Origin: Herbidospora galbida
GTDB taxonomy: Bacteria; Actinomycetota; Actinomycetes; Streptosporangiales; Streptosporangiaceae
NCBI RefSeq assembly: GCF_005233835.1
Contig: NZ_SZQA01000004.1
Span: 124,001-188,000 of the forward strand
Length of the DNA: 64,000 bases
Direction: 5' to 3'
A model generated the notes under the pieces. It was given only the letters and a program-made list of their open reading frames with translations. It was not told where the DNA came from and did not search any database. Position 1 is the stretch's first letter; each line of letters opens with the position of its first letter. Positions 43,525-57,588 of the stretch are shown piece after piece. Position numbers and translations under genes: made by a program.

Positions 43525-45330
43525 ATGCCCGGTTTCATGGCCGACCTTCCCTTCCACGACCAGACCGACTTCGCCGACGCCGACCGGGGCTTCGCCGCCC
43601 GCCTCGATCCGGCCCTGATCAGGTCGGCCGACGGCCGGATCGTCTGGAACGCCGACGCCTACCGGTTCCTCGACCACGACACCCCCGGCTCCGCCGACCC
43701 GAGCCTGTGGCGGCAGAGCCGCCTGTGCGCCCGGCAGGGCCTCTACGAGGTGACCGACGGCGTCTGGCAGGTCCGCGGCCTCGACCTGTCGAACATGACC
43801 CTGATCGAGGGCGAGCGCGGCGTGATCGTCGTCGACCCGCTGCTCTCGACCGAGTGCGCCGAGGCGGCCCTCGGGCTCTACCGGCGGCACCGGGGCGAGC
43901 GCCCGGTCACCGGCGTGATCTACACCCACTCCCACGCCGACCACTACGGCGGCGTGCGCGGCGTCACCGACGGCGCCGGCGTCCCGATCATCGCCCCGGC
44001 CGGCTTCCTGGAGCACGCCGTCGCCGAGAACGTCTACGCCGGCACCGCCATGGTCCGCCGCGGCGTCTACATGTACGGCCTGGCCCTCCCCGTCTCACCC
44101 GAAGGCCAGATCGGCTGCGGCCTGGGCCTGACCGCCTCGCAGGGCACGGTCAGCCTGCTCCCGCCGACGGTCGACGTCACCACGACGGGCCAGCTCGAAA
44201 CGGTCGACGGGGTCCGGATCGTCTTCCAGCTCACCCCCGGCACCGAAGCCCCGGCGGAGATGAACTTCCTGCTCCCCGAGCGGCACGCCCTGTGCCTGGC
44301 CGAGAACGCCACCCACACCCAGCACAACCTCGGCACGCTGCGCGGCGCCCCGGTCAGGGACGCCCGCCTGTGGTCGCGCTACCTCAACCAGGTCCTCGAC
44401 CTGTTCGTCCCGCACGCCGAGGTCGCCTTCGCCTCCCACCACTGGCCGACCTGGGGACGCGAGCGGATCGCCAGATTCGTCCAGGACCAGCGGGACCTGT
44501 ACGCCTACCTCCACGACCAGACCCTGCGAATGATCAACCAGGGCCTCACCGGCGCGGAGATCGCCGAGCGGATCGAGCTGCCGCCCGGCCTGGAGACGGC
44601 CTGGAACACCCGCGGCTACTACGGCTCGGCCAGCCACAACGTGAAGGCGATCTACCAGCGCTACCTCGGCTGGTTCGACGGCAACCCCGCCCACCTGTGG
44701 GAGCACCCGCCGGTCGAGCAGTCGCGCCGCTACGTCGAGTGCCTCGGCGGCCCCTCGGCCACCGTCGCGATGGCCACCCGCTACATCCAGGACGGCGACC
44801 TCCGGTTCGCCGCCACCCTGCTCAACCACGCCGTCTTCGCCGCCCCCGGCCACGGCGAGGCCCGCCGGAAGCTGACCGAGGTCTACACCCGCCTGGGCCA
44901 GAGCGCCGAGAACGGGGTCTGGCGCAACTTCTACCTGACCGCCGCCCTCGAACTCACCGCCCGGCGCACCTTCCCGTCGGGCGCCGACACCGCCGCCCCC
45001 GACGTGCTGACCGCGCTCACCCTCGACCAGCTCCTCGACGCGGTGGCGATCAGGGTCAACGGCCCGAAGGCGTGGAACGAGACCCTGTCGATCGACTGGA
45101 ACCTCACCGACACCGGCGAACTGCGCCGCACCACGCTGTCGAACGGCGCGTTGATCATCGGCCCCGGCGGCCCGGCCGACCTCAGCCTCCGCCTGACCAA
45201 GCCCGAGTTCCTCGCGGTGCTGAACGGGCAGGAGCCGGGCGACCACGAAGGCGACCTGGGCGTGCTCACCCGGCTGCTGTCCCTGCTCGACGACCCCGAC
45301 CCGGGGTTCGCCGTAGTCACGTCTGAATGA
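43525..45330 (+). CDS. Alkylsulfatase-like metallo-beta-lactamase-fold hydrolase
   Basis: A 601-residue enzyme of the SdsA1/BDS1 type III alkylsulfatase family. The binuclear zinc motif is THSHADHYGG (134-143), followed by AENATHTQHNLGTLRG and ASHHWPTWG. The helical dimerisation domain (QDQRDLYAYLHDQTLRMINQG, SRRYVECLGGPSATVAMA) and the C-terminal SCP2-like domain (IRVNGPKAW) complete the usual architecture. It has no signal peptide, unlike periplasmic SdsA1, so it acts in the cytosol on sulfate esters that enter the cell. ATG at 43525; 43537 is an alternative. Its end overlaps treZ by 14 bp (convergent). Confidence 0.9.
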   Translation: MPGFMADLPFHDQTDFADADRGFAARLDPALIRSADGRIVWNADAYRFLDHDTPGSADPSLWRQSRLCARQGLYEVTDGVWQVRGLDLSNMTLIEGERGVIVVDPLLSTECAEAALGLYRRHRGERPVTGVIYTHSHADHYGGVRGVTDGAGVPIIAPAGFLEHAVAENVYAGTAMVRRGVYMYGLALPVSPEGQIGCGLGLTASQGTVSLLPPTVDVTTTGQLETVDGVRIVFQLTPGTEAPAEMNFLLPERHALCLAENATHTQHNLGTLRGAPVRDARLWSRYLNQVLDLFVPHAEVAFASHHWPTWGRERIARFVQDQRDLYAYLHDQTLRMINQGLTGAEIAERIELPPGLETAWNTRGYYGSASHNVKAIYQRYLGWFDGNPAHLWEHPPVEQSRRYVECLGGPSATVAMATRYIQDGDLRFAATLLNHAVFAAPGHGEARRKLTEVYTRLGQSAENGVWRNFYLTAALELTARRTFPSGADTAAPDVLTALTLDQLLDAVAIRVNGPKAWNETLSIDWNLTDTGELRRTTLSNGALIIGPGGPADLSLRLTKPEFLAVLNGQEPGDHEGDLGVLTRLLSLLDDPDPGFAVVTSE

Positions 45331-46996
45331 CCGCCAGCGACAGCGGCGGCAGGTAGAGGTCCTGACCGGTCAGCATGATCGCCTCGTCGGAGGCCAGCAG
45401 GATCCGGCCCGGCGGCACCCGGACCGGCACCGAGGTCTCCCCCAGGTTGGCCGCGACGCGGATCGAGCCGCGCTCGATCACCACCCAGTGGCGGTCGGCG
45501 TCGTAGTCGACCTTGACCAGCTCGAACCGGGGGTCGGCCAGATCGGGGTGCGACTTGCGCAGCGCGATCAGGTCGCGGTACCAGCCGAGCAGGGCGGCGT
45601 GCTCCTCCTCGGTGTTCTCGGCCCAGTCGAGTTTCGAGCGCAGGAAGGTCAGTTCGTCCTGCGGATCGGGGGCCTTCCAGTCGTATCCGAAATCGACGAA
45701 CTCCTTTTCCCTGCGCTCTCCCTCGGTCGAGGAAAGCGCCGGGTCGAAATGGTCGGTGAAGAAATAGAACGGCGTCGAGGCGCCCCATTCCTCGCCCATG
45801 AAGAGCATCGGAGTAAAGGGCGAGGTCAGCACGAGCCCCGACGCCACCCACAGCTGGTCGACCGTCATCCGGTCGCCGGCCGGGCGGTTGCCGATCTGGT
45901 CGTGGTTCTGCGCGCACACCACGAACCGCCACCCGGGCAGCCCGGTCGCCGGGCGGCCGTGCGAGCGGCCGCGGAACGACGAGAACGACCCGTCGTGGAA
46001 GTAGGCCGAGGTCAGCACCTTGGCCAGCGAGGCCGGGCCGCCGAAGTCGGCGTAGTAGGCGTGCGTCTCGCCGGTCACGTTGGAGTGGACGGCGTGGTGG
46101 ACGTCGTCGTTCCAGGTCGCGTGCAGGCCGTAGCGGGTGATCAGCCCGGGGTCGTTGAGGTCGGACTCGGCGATCAGCGTCAGCGGGCGGCCCTGGATGG
46201 CCGACAGCAGCTCGACCTCCCCGGCCAGCTCCTCCAGGAAGTGGACGGCCCGCTTGTCGTGCAGCGCGTGCACGGCGTCGAGTCGCAGGCCGTCGACGTG
46301 GTAGTCGCGCAGCCACTGGAGGGCGTTGCCGATGAGGTAACGCCGCACCTCGTCGGAGCGGGGCCCGTCGAGGTTGACCGCGTCGCCCCAGTAGGAGCCC
46401 TTGTAGTCGTGTAAATAGGGCCCGAACTTGCCGAGGTAGTTGCCCGAGGGGCCGAGGTGGTTGTAGACGACGTCGAGGATGACCCCGATGCCGTTCCGGT
46501 GGCAGGCGTCGACGAGGGTCTTCAGCCCGTCGGGGCCGCCGTAGTCCTCCCGCACCGCCCACAGGTCGACGCCGTCGTACCCCCAGTTCCGCTTTCCCGG
46601 TACGGGCGCCACCGGCATGATCTCGATGAAGTCGACGCCCAGGTCGAGCAGGTGGTCGAGCTTGGCGACGGCCGCCTCGAAGGTGCCCGCCGGGGTGAAC
46701 GTGCCGATGTGCAGCTCGTAGACGACCGCGCCGCGCAGGTCGCGCCCGCGCCAGTTCTGGTCGCCCCACAGGAAGTGGTCGTGGTCGTAGGCCCGGCTCG
46801 GTCCTTCGACGCCGAAGGGCTGGCGGAGGGTGCGCGGGTCGGGGAAGGGGCCGTCTCCGTCGACGAACAGGGTGTAGTCGGTGCCGTGGGGCAGGTCGGG
46901 GCCGCGCCACCACTCGCCGTCGGCCGTCAGGTCGCGGCGGTCGCCGTCGATCTCGATCTCGACCCGTTCTGCCGTGGGGGCCCACACCTCGAACAT
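45317..46996 (-). CDS. treZ: Maltooligosyltrehalose trehalohydrolase
   Basis: A 559-residue GH13 enzyme that releases trehalose from maltooligosyltrehalose. An N-terminal CBM48-like beta domain (MFEVWAPTAERVEIEIDG) precedes the barrel, with NWGYDGVDLWAVREDYGGPDGLK, DVVYNHLGPSGNYL, nucleophile Asp in GLRLDAVHAL, acid/base Glu in LIAESDLNDP, and CAQNHDQIGNR. It lies 3 bp downstream of treY and is the last gene of the operon. Confidence 0.96.
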   Translation of the reverse strand: MFEVWAPTAERVEIEIDGDRRDLTADGEWWRGPDLPHGTDYTLFVDGDGPFPDPRTLRQPFGVEGPSRAYDHDHFLWGDQNWRGRDLRGAVVYELHIGTFTPAGTFEAAVAKLDHLLDLGVDFIEIMPVAPVPGKRNWGYDGVDLWAVREDYGGPDGLKTLVDACHRNGIGVILDVVYNHLGPSGNYLGKFGPYLHDYKGSYWGDAVNLDGPRSDEVRRYLIGNALQWLRDYHVDGLRLDAVHALHDKRAVHFLEELAGEVELLSAIQGRPLTLIAESDLNDPGLITRYGLHATWNDDVHHAVHSNVTGETHAYYADFGGPASLAKVLTSAYFHDGSFSSFRGRSHGRPATGLPGWRFVVCAQNHDQIGNRPAGDRMTVDQLWVASGLVLTSPFTPMLFMGEEWGASTPFYFFTDHFDPALSSTEGERREKEFVDFGYDWKAPDPQDELTFLRSKLDWAENTEEEHAALLGWYRDLIALRKSHPDLADPRFELVKVDYDADRHWVVIERGSIRVAANLGETSVPVRVPPGRILLASDEAIMLTGQDLYLPPLSLAVIQT

Positions 46997-46999
46997 GTT

Positions 47000-49183
<2,184 letters not shown>

Positions 49184-49221
49184 GATTGGCCCCTTACCCC
49201 GCTCCTCAGCGGGCAGAAACG

Positions 49222-51333
<2,112 letters not shown>

Positions 51334-51381
51334 CGCGGGAACTCTCTTTGCCCGCATATCGCGAGTTAGTCCCACGGTCCG

Positions 51382-51398
51382 GGAAAACCTCGGTTTCC
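51382..51398. promoter_or_regulatory. Imperfect inverted repeat between glgX and the hydrolase gene
   Basis: GGAAAACC (51382-51389) and GGTTTCC (51392-51398) face each other across TC, and a further GGGAAACGG follows. It is central in a 117-bp divergent promoter region, so it could be an operator. No known binding-site family recognised. Confidence 0.3.
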
Positions 51399-51450
51399 TC
51401 GGGAAACGGACGCGTTACAAACCGGCAACAACCTGGCAGAACAATCTTGT

Positions 51451-52380
51451 ATGGACAGTAGCGAGGTGCGCTTCCTTGAAGTCCACGGGTACAGGCGGGC
51501 CTACCGGATAGCCGGGGCGGGGCCGCCCCTGCTGCTGATCCACGGCATCGCCGACAGCTCCGAGACGTGGAAGCCGGTCATCGACATGCTGGCCGAGCAC
51601 CACACCGTGATCGCCCCCGATCTCCTCGGCCACGGCGAATCCGACCGCCCCCGCGCCGACTACTCGGTGGCCGCCTACGCCTGCGGGATGCGCGACCTGC
51701 TGGGCGTCCTGGGGGTCGACGAGGTGACCGTGGTCGGCCACTCCCTCGGCGGCGGCATCGCGATGCAGTTCGCCTACCAGTTCCCCGAGCGCTGCGAGCG
51801 GATGGTGTTGGTGAGCAGCGGCGGCGTCGGCCGCGAGGTCCACCCCCTGCTCCGCCTGGCCACCGGCCCCCTCGCCGCCGAGACCGGCCTCGCCGTCGCC
51901 ACCTCCGCCCCCGTCCAGCGGCTCGTACGCCTGGCCGCCCCCCTCCTGAAGCGGGGCCTGCGGATGGGCCCCGACTTCGACCACGTGCTCGCCCGCTACC
52001 AGGGGCTGACCAGCATGACCGCCCGCCAGGCGTTCCTGCGCACCCTGCGGGCGGGCGTCGACATGCGCGGCCAGGTGATCACCATGCTCGACCGCTGCTA
52101 TCTGACGGCCGGCATGCCCACCCTGATCGTCTGGGGCGCCAACGACACGGTGATCCCGGCGACCCACGCGACGGTCGCCCACCAGGCCATGCCCGGCAGC
52201 CGGCTGGCCGTCTTCCCCCAGACCGGCCACTTCCCCCACCACGACCAGCCCGAGCGCTTCGTCGAGACGGTCGTCGACTTCGTCAAGACGACCCACCCCC
52301 AGCGATACGACCAGGAGAAGTGGCGCGAGTTCCTCCGCAGCGGCCACACCTTCCCCCCGGAGACGTCGAGCGGCAGCTAG
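51451..52380 (+). CDS. Alpha/beta-hydrolase
   Basis: A 309-residue alpha/beta-hydrolase-fold enzyme. The oxyanion segment is LLLIHGIADSSETW, the nucleophile elbow is VVGHSLGGG, the acid is probably the Asp in VWGANDTVIP, and the catalytic His is in QTGHFPHHDQP. No signal peptide or lid typical of lipases. The substrate cannot be inferred; relatives include esterases and C-C bond hydrolases. It ends convergently with the MBL-fold gene, overlapping by 4 bp. Confidence 0.92.
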   Translation: MDSSEVRFLEVHGYRRAYRIAGAGPPLLLIHGIADSSETWKPVIDMLAEHHTVIAPDLLGHGESDRPRADYSVAAYACGMRDLLGVLGVDEVTVVGHSLGGGIAMQFAYQFPERCERMVLVSSGGVGREVHPLLRLATGPLAAETGLAVATSAPVQRLVRLAAPLLKRGLRMGPDFDHVLARYQGLTSMTARQAFLRTLRAGVDMRGQVITMLDRCYLTAGMPTLIVWGANDTVIPATHATVAHQAMPGSRLAVFPQTGHFPHHDQPERFVETVVDFVKTTHPQRYDQEKWREFLRSGHTFPPETSSGS

Positions 52381-53075
52381 CGCAGCGCGTCGAAGGCGAG
52401 CCTGATCCGCCGTCCGGTGATCGTCGGGCCGTGGGCCGTCGCGAGGGCGGTCAGCTCCATGGCGGCGAGCTGGTCGACGTACCCGCCGAAGACCACCGGG
52501 TCGAGCCACGCCCGCCAGGGGCTCAGGCCCGTCGCGAAGCGGTCGACCGCCTCAAGGTGCTCGTCGGCGGGCAGGTCGCCGGCGTCGGCCGTGGGGTGCG
52601 GCACCACCGCGCCGAAGCAGTCGGCCGACCAGTAGACGCCCGTGCGGCCGTCGTAGAGGCCCAGCGTCGCGGAGGCGTCGAAGAGCGGCGGGCGGACGGC
52701 CGTCAGGGTGCGGCCGGCCACCGTCCAGGCCTCGCCGTCGCGGATGTGGCGGATCCGGCGGCGCGGGTCGAGCGGCGGGTGGCGCAGGCGGCCGGTCACC
52801 AGGGTGGCGCGCGGGCAGGTCTCCAGGGCTGCGGTCAGGTTCCCCACGTGGTCGGCGTCGTCGTGGCTGACGAAGATCCAGCGGACGTCTCCCGGATCGA
52901 CCACGGAGAACACGTCCTCGCGCCACTGGTCACGGTGGACGGCCGAGCCGGTGTCCACCAGCACCGGCTCCCGGCCCGTGATCACCATGGTGTTGACGAA
53001 GCCGAACCCGTCGGCGGCCGGGACGAGGCGTGGGACCAGCACGGTGTCGGGAGCGATGCGATGCGGTTCGAGCAT
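52377..53075 (-). CDS. MBL-fold metalloprotein of the diiron (ODP-like) type
   Basis: A 232-residue metallo-beta-lactamase-fold protein. The metal motif reads VSHDDADHVGN, with Asp where most family members have the second His, as in flavodiiron/ODP-type proteins that bind two irons. WSADCFGAVVP and the terminal TAHGPTITG supply further ligands. It lies 62 bp downstream of the SARP-AAA regulator on the same strand, so it may be co-transcribed with it. A redox or oxygen-sensing role is possible. Confidence 0.85.
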   Translation of the reverse strand: MLEPHRIAPDTVLVPRLVPAADGFGFVNTMVITGREPVLVDTGSAVHRDQWREDVFSVVDPGDVRWIFVSHDDADHVGNLTAALETCPRATLVTGRLRHPPLDPRRRIRHIRDGEAWTVAGRTLTAVRPPLFDASATLGLYDGRTGVYWSADCFGAVVPHPTADAGDLPADEHLEAVDRFATGLSPWRAWLDPVVFGGYVDQLAAMELTALATAHGPTITGRRIRLAFDALR

Positions 53076-53137
53076 GCGGTCCAGCCTCGCGGCTCCGGCT
53101 TGGCCGTTTCTTGCCGGGCACTTGGCCGTCGGACCGC

Positions 53138-56100
53138 TCAGTGGGGCATGCCGGCCCTCCGGGCGAACTCGTCGGCCGATTTACGCAGCGCGGAGGAGTC
53201 ACGGCCCAGCACGTCGGCCAGGCGGGCCAGGCAGCGGTCGGCCACCGCCCAGCCGAGGACGCGCCCGGCGCAGACCTCCAGGTGGGGATAGAGGGCCCGC
53301 GCCGCCTCCCGGTCGTCGAAGGCCACGATGAGCTCGGTGAGCAGGTCGGGGACGATCCGGTAGGCGAGGTCGCCGACCATCACGGCGAAGCCGTCGTGCG
53401 ACAGGGCGGCGAAGATCTCCCTCGACTCCTCCTCCCTGCCGACGTCGAGCAGGAGGGCGCAGCGCAGGATCGTCCACATCTGCTCCGGGTGGTCGATCTC
53501 CAGGGCCGCCGCCGAGTCGCCCTCGGCGCGCAGCCGCAGGGCGCGCATCAGGTCGGCGCGTGACCTCGGGCCCCGGCCGCCCTCCGGGTGGGCGCGGGCG
53601 GCCTCCGCCGCCTCGGCCTCGGCCAAGGCCAGGTCTCCGAGCATGTAGGCCCTGATCGCGGCCTGCCAGGCCGCCAGGCCCACGAGAGCGGGGCGGCGCA
53701 GTTCGGCGGCGGTCCGGCGCAGCCAGTCGAGGATCGGCCGGCCCTCGTCGAAGCGTCCCTGGGTGGACAGCTCGACGTACCAGGCCTCCTGGACCAGCCA
53801 CTCGTCGACCAGGTCGACGCCGACGCCGCGCATGCGGGCCAGCAGGGCCGCGCGCTCCTCGACGGGGGCGACGCCCCGCGAGAGGAGTTCGGCCGCGCTC
53901 AGCGCCCGCAGCAGCGAGCGGTCGTCGGTGGCCTCCTCGATGGCCTGGGCGGCCAGGGCGCGGCTGTCGTCCATCGGGCGGGTGAAGGCGCCGATGATCG
54001 CTGAGGCCGACAGGAGCATGGAGCGCCAGCGCGCGCCAGCCCCGCTCAGGGCCCGGTCGATCCGCTCGACCAGGACGGCGGTGGCGTTCAGCTCCTCGTA
54101 CATGGCCCAGACCAGGGGGTCGGAGAAGCCCAGCGCCGCGCGGGCGAGGCGTTCGCCGTCGCCCAGCTCGTCGGCGACCGCGACGGCCTCGTCCAGGACC
54201 GGGTGGACGCGGGAGTTGAGCCCCGCCACGGTCAGCGCCTCGGCCAGCTCGATCAGCAGGTCGCACCGGAGCGCCAGGTCGGTGACGGGCAGCTGGCCCG
54301 TGAGGGCCACGGCGTGCTCCAAGTGGACGGCGGCGTCCTCGTGGGCGAACTGGCCGGTGGCATGCCGGGCGGCGGCGCGGGCGTAGGTGATGGCCTTGGC
54401 CGCCATGCCCGAGATGACCAGGCCCTCGCGGTAGTGGTAGGCCAGCTCCCCCGGCTGGGTGCCCCGGCCTTCGAGCACGGCCGCGACCCGGGCGTGCATC
54501 CGGCGGCGGCGCAGCGGGGCCAGCCCCTCGCGCAGCACGTCGCGCACGATGTCGTGGCTGAAGGTGTAGCCCAAGCGAGTCGCGGACGGCCGGAGGCCGG
54601 CCGTGCCTCGCGTCGTGAACGTCTCCGGGAGAAACTGCCGCTCGGTCAGCAGCCGGGCCTGCACCGCGGCGTCCAGCACGTCGAGCACCTGGTCCTGCGG
54701 CAGGTCGAGCACGTCGAGCAGCACGCCCAGCTCGGTCTCCCGGCCGATCAGCGCGGCGGCGCTCAGCACGTCGTGGGCGCCCGGCGGGAGCGCGGCCAGC
54801 CGTCCGCGCAGCACCTCGGCCATCGCGCCCGGGGTGTCGCCCAGGCCGAGGAAGAACGGGTTGCCGCCGGTACGCCGCAGCTCCACCCCGGCCCGCAGCG
54901 GGTCGCCGCCCGAGCGGGCCAGGTATTCGGCCACCGCGTCCTCGGGCAGCCCGCCCAGGGTCACGCCCTCGACATGGGACAGGCGGCGCAGCGCCGCGAG
55001 CGCGCGGGCCAGCGGCTCGCCGACCTCGGTGTCGCGGTAGGTCGCCAGCACGGTCAGCCCGGGGCACGACCGGGTGGTGGCGAGGAAGTCGAGCAGGCGC
55101 AGCGAGGCGGCGTCGGCCCACTGGAGGTCGTCGAGCACGATCACCGTGGGGCCGGCCGCGTTGACCAGGCGGGCGATGGCCTCGTACATGGGGAACTCGC
55201 CGGTGGCGGCGGTGATCTCGGCGAGTTCGCCGTCGCGGCCGGTCAGTTCGCGCAGCGCCAGCACCCACGGCCAGAACGGCGGCGCGCCGCCGCCGTCCCA
55301 GCACCGCCCGACGACGGCCCGCGCGCCGGGCGCACCTGTCGCCCGGTGGGCGGCGGCCTCCACCAGGCTCGTCTTGCCGATGCCGGGCTCCCCGGCGACC
55401 AGCACGATCCGGTGCCCCGGCGCCTCGACGGCGGCGGCCAGCCGGGCCAGCTCGGCCGAGCGGCCCAGGATCTCCGCCGCCGGGGGCGGCGCGGCCACCC
55501 GCACCGGAACCGACGGGGAGAGGGCGGCGTCCTGGGCGAGGATGCGCGCCTCCAGCTCACGGGTGCGCGGCTCGGGATCGAGGCCGAGCTCGTCGACGAG
55601 CAGCCGCCGCCCCTCGGCGAGCAGGGCGAGCGCGTCGGCCTGGCGTCCCGCCTGGTAGAGGGCGTGCGCGGCGTGTCTCCTGACGCGCTCTCTCGTCGGG
55701 TACGCCGCCACCAGCCGCACCAGCTCAGGCACCAGCTCGGAGCCACGGCCGAGGGCGAGATCGGCCTCGTTGGCCTCCTCGACCACGGTCAGCCGCAGCT
55801 CGTCGAGCGCGACGCGTTCCTCGCGCGCCCAGGGGAGGTTCTCGAACCCGGTCAGCGCGTCGCCGCGCCACTCGCTGAGGGCCAGCCGGAACTCCCGGGC
55901 CGCCTTCCCCGCGTCGCCCGCCGCGAGCAGCCGCCGCCCCTCGTCGACCCGCCCGGTCACCCGGCGCAGGTCGACGTCGCCGTCGGGGATGTCGAGGGCG
56001 TAGCCGCCGGCCCGCCCGACCAGCACGGCCGCGGCCCCCCGCCGCGACCGGCTCGGTTCGAGCACCCGCCGCAGCTTCGAGATGTACGCCTGGACAGTGT

Positions 56101-56281
56101 TGACCGCACTGGCCGGCGGGCCCTCGTCCCACAGGGCGTCGATGATCCGCGTCACGGTCACCGGCCGGGGGGAGGCCAGCAGGCAGAGCGCCAGCACCGA
56201 CCGCTGTTGGAGCGGTCCGATGTCAAGGGCGACGCCGTCGGCGCCGATCACCGTGATGGGCCCGAGCACCCGGAATTCCAT
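53138..56281 (-). CDS. AfsR/SARP-type transcriptional regulator with BTAD and AAA ATPase domains
   Basis: A 1047-residue regulator. An OmpR-like winged helix (1-95; VTRIIDALWDEGPPASAVNTVQAYISKLRRVL) precedes a BTAD helical domain (about 100-250) and an ATPase with Walker A GEPGIGKTS (297-305) and Walker B TVIVLDDLQWADAASL. The remaining 500 residues are TPR-like helices. Such proteins activate antibiotic or developmental genes in actinomycetes, but no biosynthetic cluster is in the window. The stop precedes the MBL gene by 62 bp. Confidence 0.93.
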   Translation of the reverse strand: MEFRVLGPITVIGADGVALDIGPLQQRSVLALCLLASPRPVTVTRIIDALWDEGPPASAVNTVQAYISKLRRVLEPSRSRRGAAAVLVGRAGGYALDIPDGDVDLRRVTGRVDEGRRLLAAGDAGKAAREFRLALSEWRGDALTGFENLPWAREERVALDELRLTVVEEANEADLALGRGSELVPELVRLVAAYPTRERVRRHAAHALYQAGRQADALALLAEGRRLLVDELGLDPEPRTRELEARILAQDAALSPSVPVRVAAPPPAAEILGRSAELARLAAAVEAPGHRIVLVAGEPGIGKTSLVEAAAHRATGAPGARAVVGRCWDGGGAPPFWPWVLALRELTGRDGELAEITAATGEFPMYEAIARLVNAAGPTVIVLDDLQWADAASLRLLDFLATTRSCPGLTVLATYRDTEVGEPLARALAALRRLSHVEGVTLGGLPEDAVAEYLARSGGDPLRAGVELRRTGGNPFFLGLGDTPGAMAEVLRGRLAALPPGAHDVLSAAALIGRETELGVLLDVLDLPQDQVLDVLDAAVQARLLTERQFLPETFTTRGTAGLRPSATRLGYTFSHDIVRDVLREGLAPLRRRRMHARVAAVLEGRGTQPGELAYHYREGLVISGMAAKAITYARAAARHATGQFAHEDAAVHLEHAVALTGQLPVTDLALRCDLLIELAEALTVAGLNSRVHPVLDEAVAVADELGDGERLARAALGFSDPLVWAMYEELNATAVLVERIDRALSGAGARWRSMLLSASAIIGAFTRPMDDSRALAAQAIEEATDDRSLLRALSAAELLSRGVAPVEERAALLARMRGVGVDLVDEWLVQEAWYVELSTQGRFDEGRPILDWLRRTAAELRRPALVGLAAWQAAIRAYMLGDLALAEAEAAEAARAHPEGGRGPRSRADLMRALRLRAEGDSAAALEIDHPEQMWTILRCALLLDVGREEESREIFAALSHDGFAVMVGDLAYRIVPDLLTELIVAFDDREAARALYPHLEVCAGRVLGWAVADRCLARLADVLGRDSSALRKSADEFARRAGMPH

Positions 56282-56304
56282 TGGGGGATGCTACCGAAAA
56301 AGGG

Positions 56305-57588
56305 CTAATGTCCGGCTCTGCGCAGCAACCGGCGCGCCGGTCGCGGACCGGTCGTACGGAGCCAGATCTGGACGGCCGCGCCGCCGAGCGGCGACCGGTC
56401 GACCGTGAGGTGGCCGCCCGTCGACTCGGCCAGCCGGCGGGCGATGTCGAGCCCGAGACCGGTCGACCCCGCGCCGCTGTGGCCGCGCTTCAGCGCGCCC
56501 GCCGGATCGTCGATGCCCGGCCCGGCGTCGGCGATCAGGATGCCCACCGTGCCGGACCCCTGGTGGAGGGTGACGGTGAAGGCGGTCCGTTCGGGGGTGT
56601 GCCGGAACACGTTGCCCAGGGTGGCGTCGATGACGGCGCTGAGGTCGGCCGCCGCGACGGGGACCTTGGCGGGCTCCTCGGCGCCGTACAGATCCCACGG
56701 CCTGGCCTGGTCTTCGGCCAGCGCCGACCAGAAGGCGAGCCGCTCCCTCAGCACCGCGGCGGCGTCGCAGCCCTGCACCGGGCGGGAGGGCCGGCGCGCG
56801 GTCTCGATGATGGCGTCGACCTCGCGTTCGAGCCGGTCGACCTGCTCGGCGGCCGGGCCGTGGGTGCCGACGTTCAGGCGGAGGGCGGTGAGCGGGGTGC
56901 GCAGCCGGTGCGACAGGTCGGCGGCGAGTTCCCGCTCGGCCGCGAGCAGCCCGGCGACCTGGTCGGCCATGGTGTTGAAGGCCTGGCCGGCGGCGACCAG
57001 CTCCGGCGGCCCCGCCGGGGCGATGCGCACCGACAGGTCGCCGGCGCCCAGGGCGCTCGCGGCCTCGCCCAGGGAGCGGGTCGCCTTCACCATCCGCGAC
57101 CCGAGCCGGTCGGCCACGACCACCGAGCCCGCGACCAGCGCGACGGCCACCCCGGTGAGGACCGCCCATGAGGCGGCGACCCCCTCGCTGAGGGCGGCGT
57201 CGGGGACGTACACCTCGATGACCGCCCTGTTCCCCCGGTCGAGCGCGACCGGGCGCAGCAGCGCGAACCCGCCCGCGACCCTGATCGTCTGGGCCCGCGC
57301 GGTGGCGGGGTCGAGCCCGCTGACCCTGCTCACCCCGACCGACCCGCCGTCGAGGTGGACGGCCAGCCGGCTCGCGCCCCCGGCGGCGGTGCTGGCCAGC
57401 GCCGGTTCGAGACGGTCGGGGTCGGTGGTGACGACCAGCGCCGGGACGATCATGCTGGCCTGGCGTTCGGCGTCGTTCAGCGCCCGGCTCTCGGCGGCCT
57501 GCTTGACGGCGGCGGCCAGCGGGATCAGGAACGCGAGCGCCACCATGGCCGTCACGGCGACGGCGACCAGCGCCAGGCTCCTGCGCAC
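56305..57588 (-). CDS. Sensor histidine kinase, HAMP-containing
   Basis: A 427-residue kinase with two membrane segments (about 7-28 and 138-160) around an extracytoplasmic sensor of about 110 residues, a HAMP linker, the phosphoacceptor H227 in AADLSHRLRTPLTALRL, and an HATPase domain with NVFRHTPER and ADAGPGID and GLGLDIARRLAE. GTG start shares its G with the TAG stop of the regulator gene (TAGTG), so the two are translationally coupled. Signal unknown. Confidence 0.94.
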   Translation of the reverse strand: MRRSLALVAVAVTAMVALAFLIPLAAAVKQAAESRALNDAERQASMIVPALVVTTDPDRLEPALASTAAGGASRLAVHLDGGSVGVSRVSGLDPATARAQTIRVAGGFALLRPVALDRGNRAVIEVYVPDAALSEGVAASWAVLTGVAVALVAGSVVVADRLGSRMVKATRSLGEAASALGAGDLSVRIAPAGPPELVAAGQAFNTMADQVAGLLAAERELAADLSHRLRTPLTALRLNVGTHGPAAEQVDRLEREVDAIIETARRPSRPVQGCDAAAVLRERLAFWSALAEDQARPWDLYGAEEPAKVPVAAADLSAVIDATLGNVFRHTPERTAFTVTLHQGSGTVGILIADAGPGIDDPAGALKRGHSGAGSTGLGLDIARRLAESTGGHLTVDRSPLGGAAVQIWLRTTGPRPARRLLRRAGH

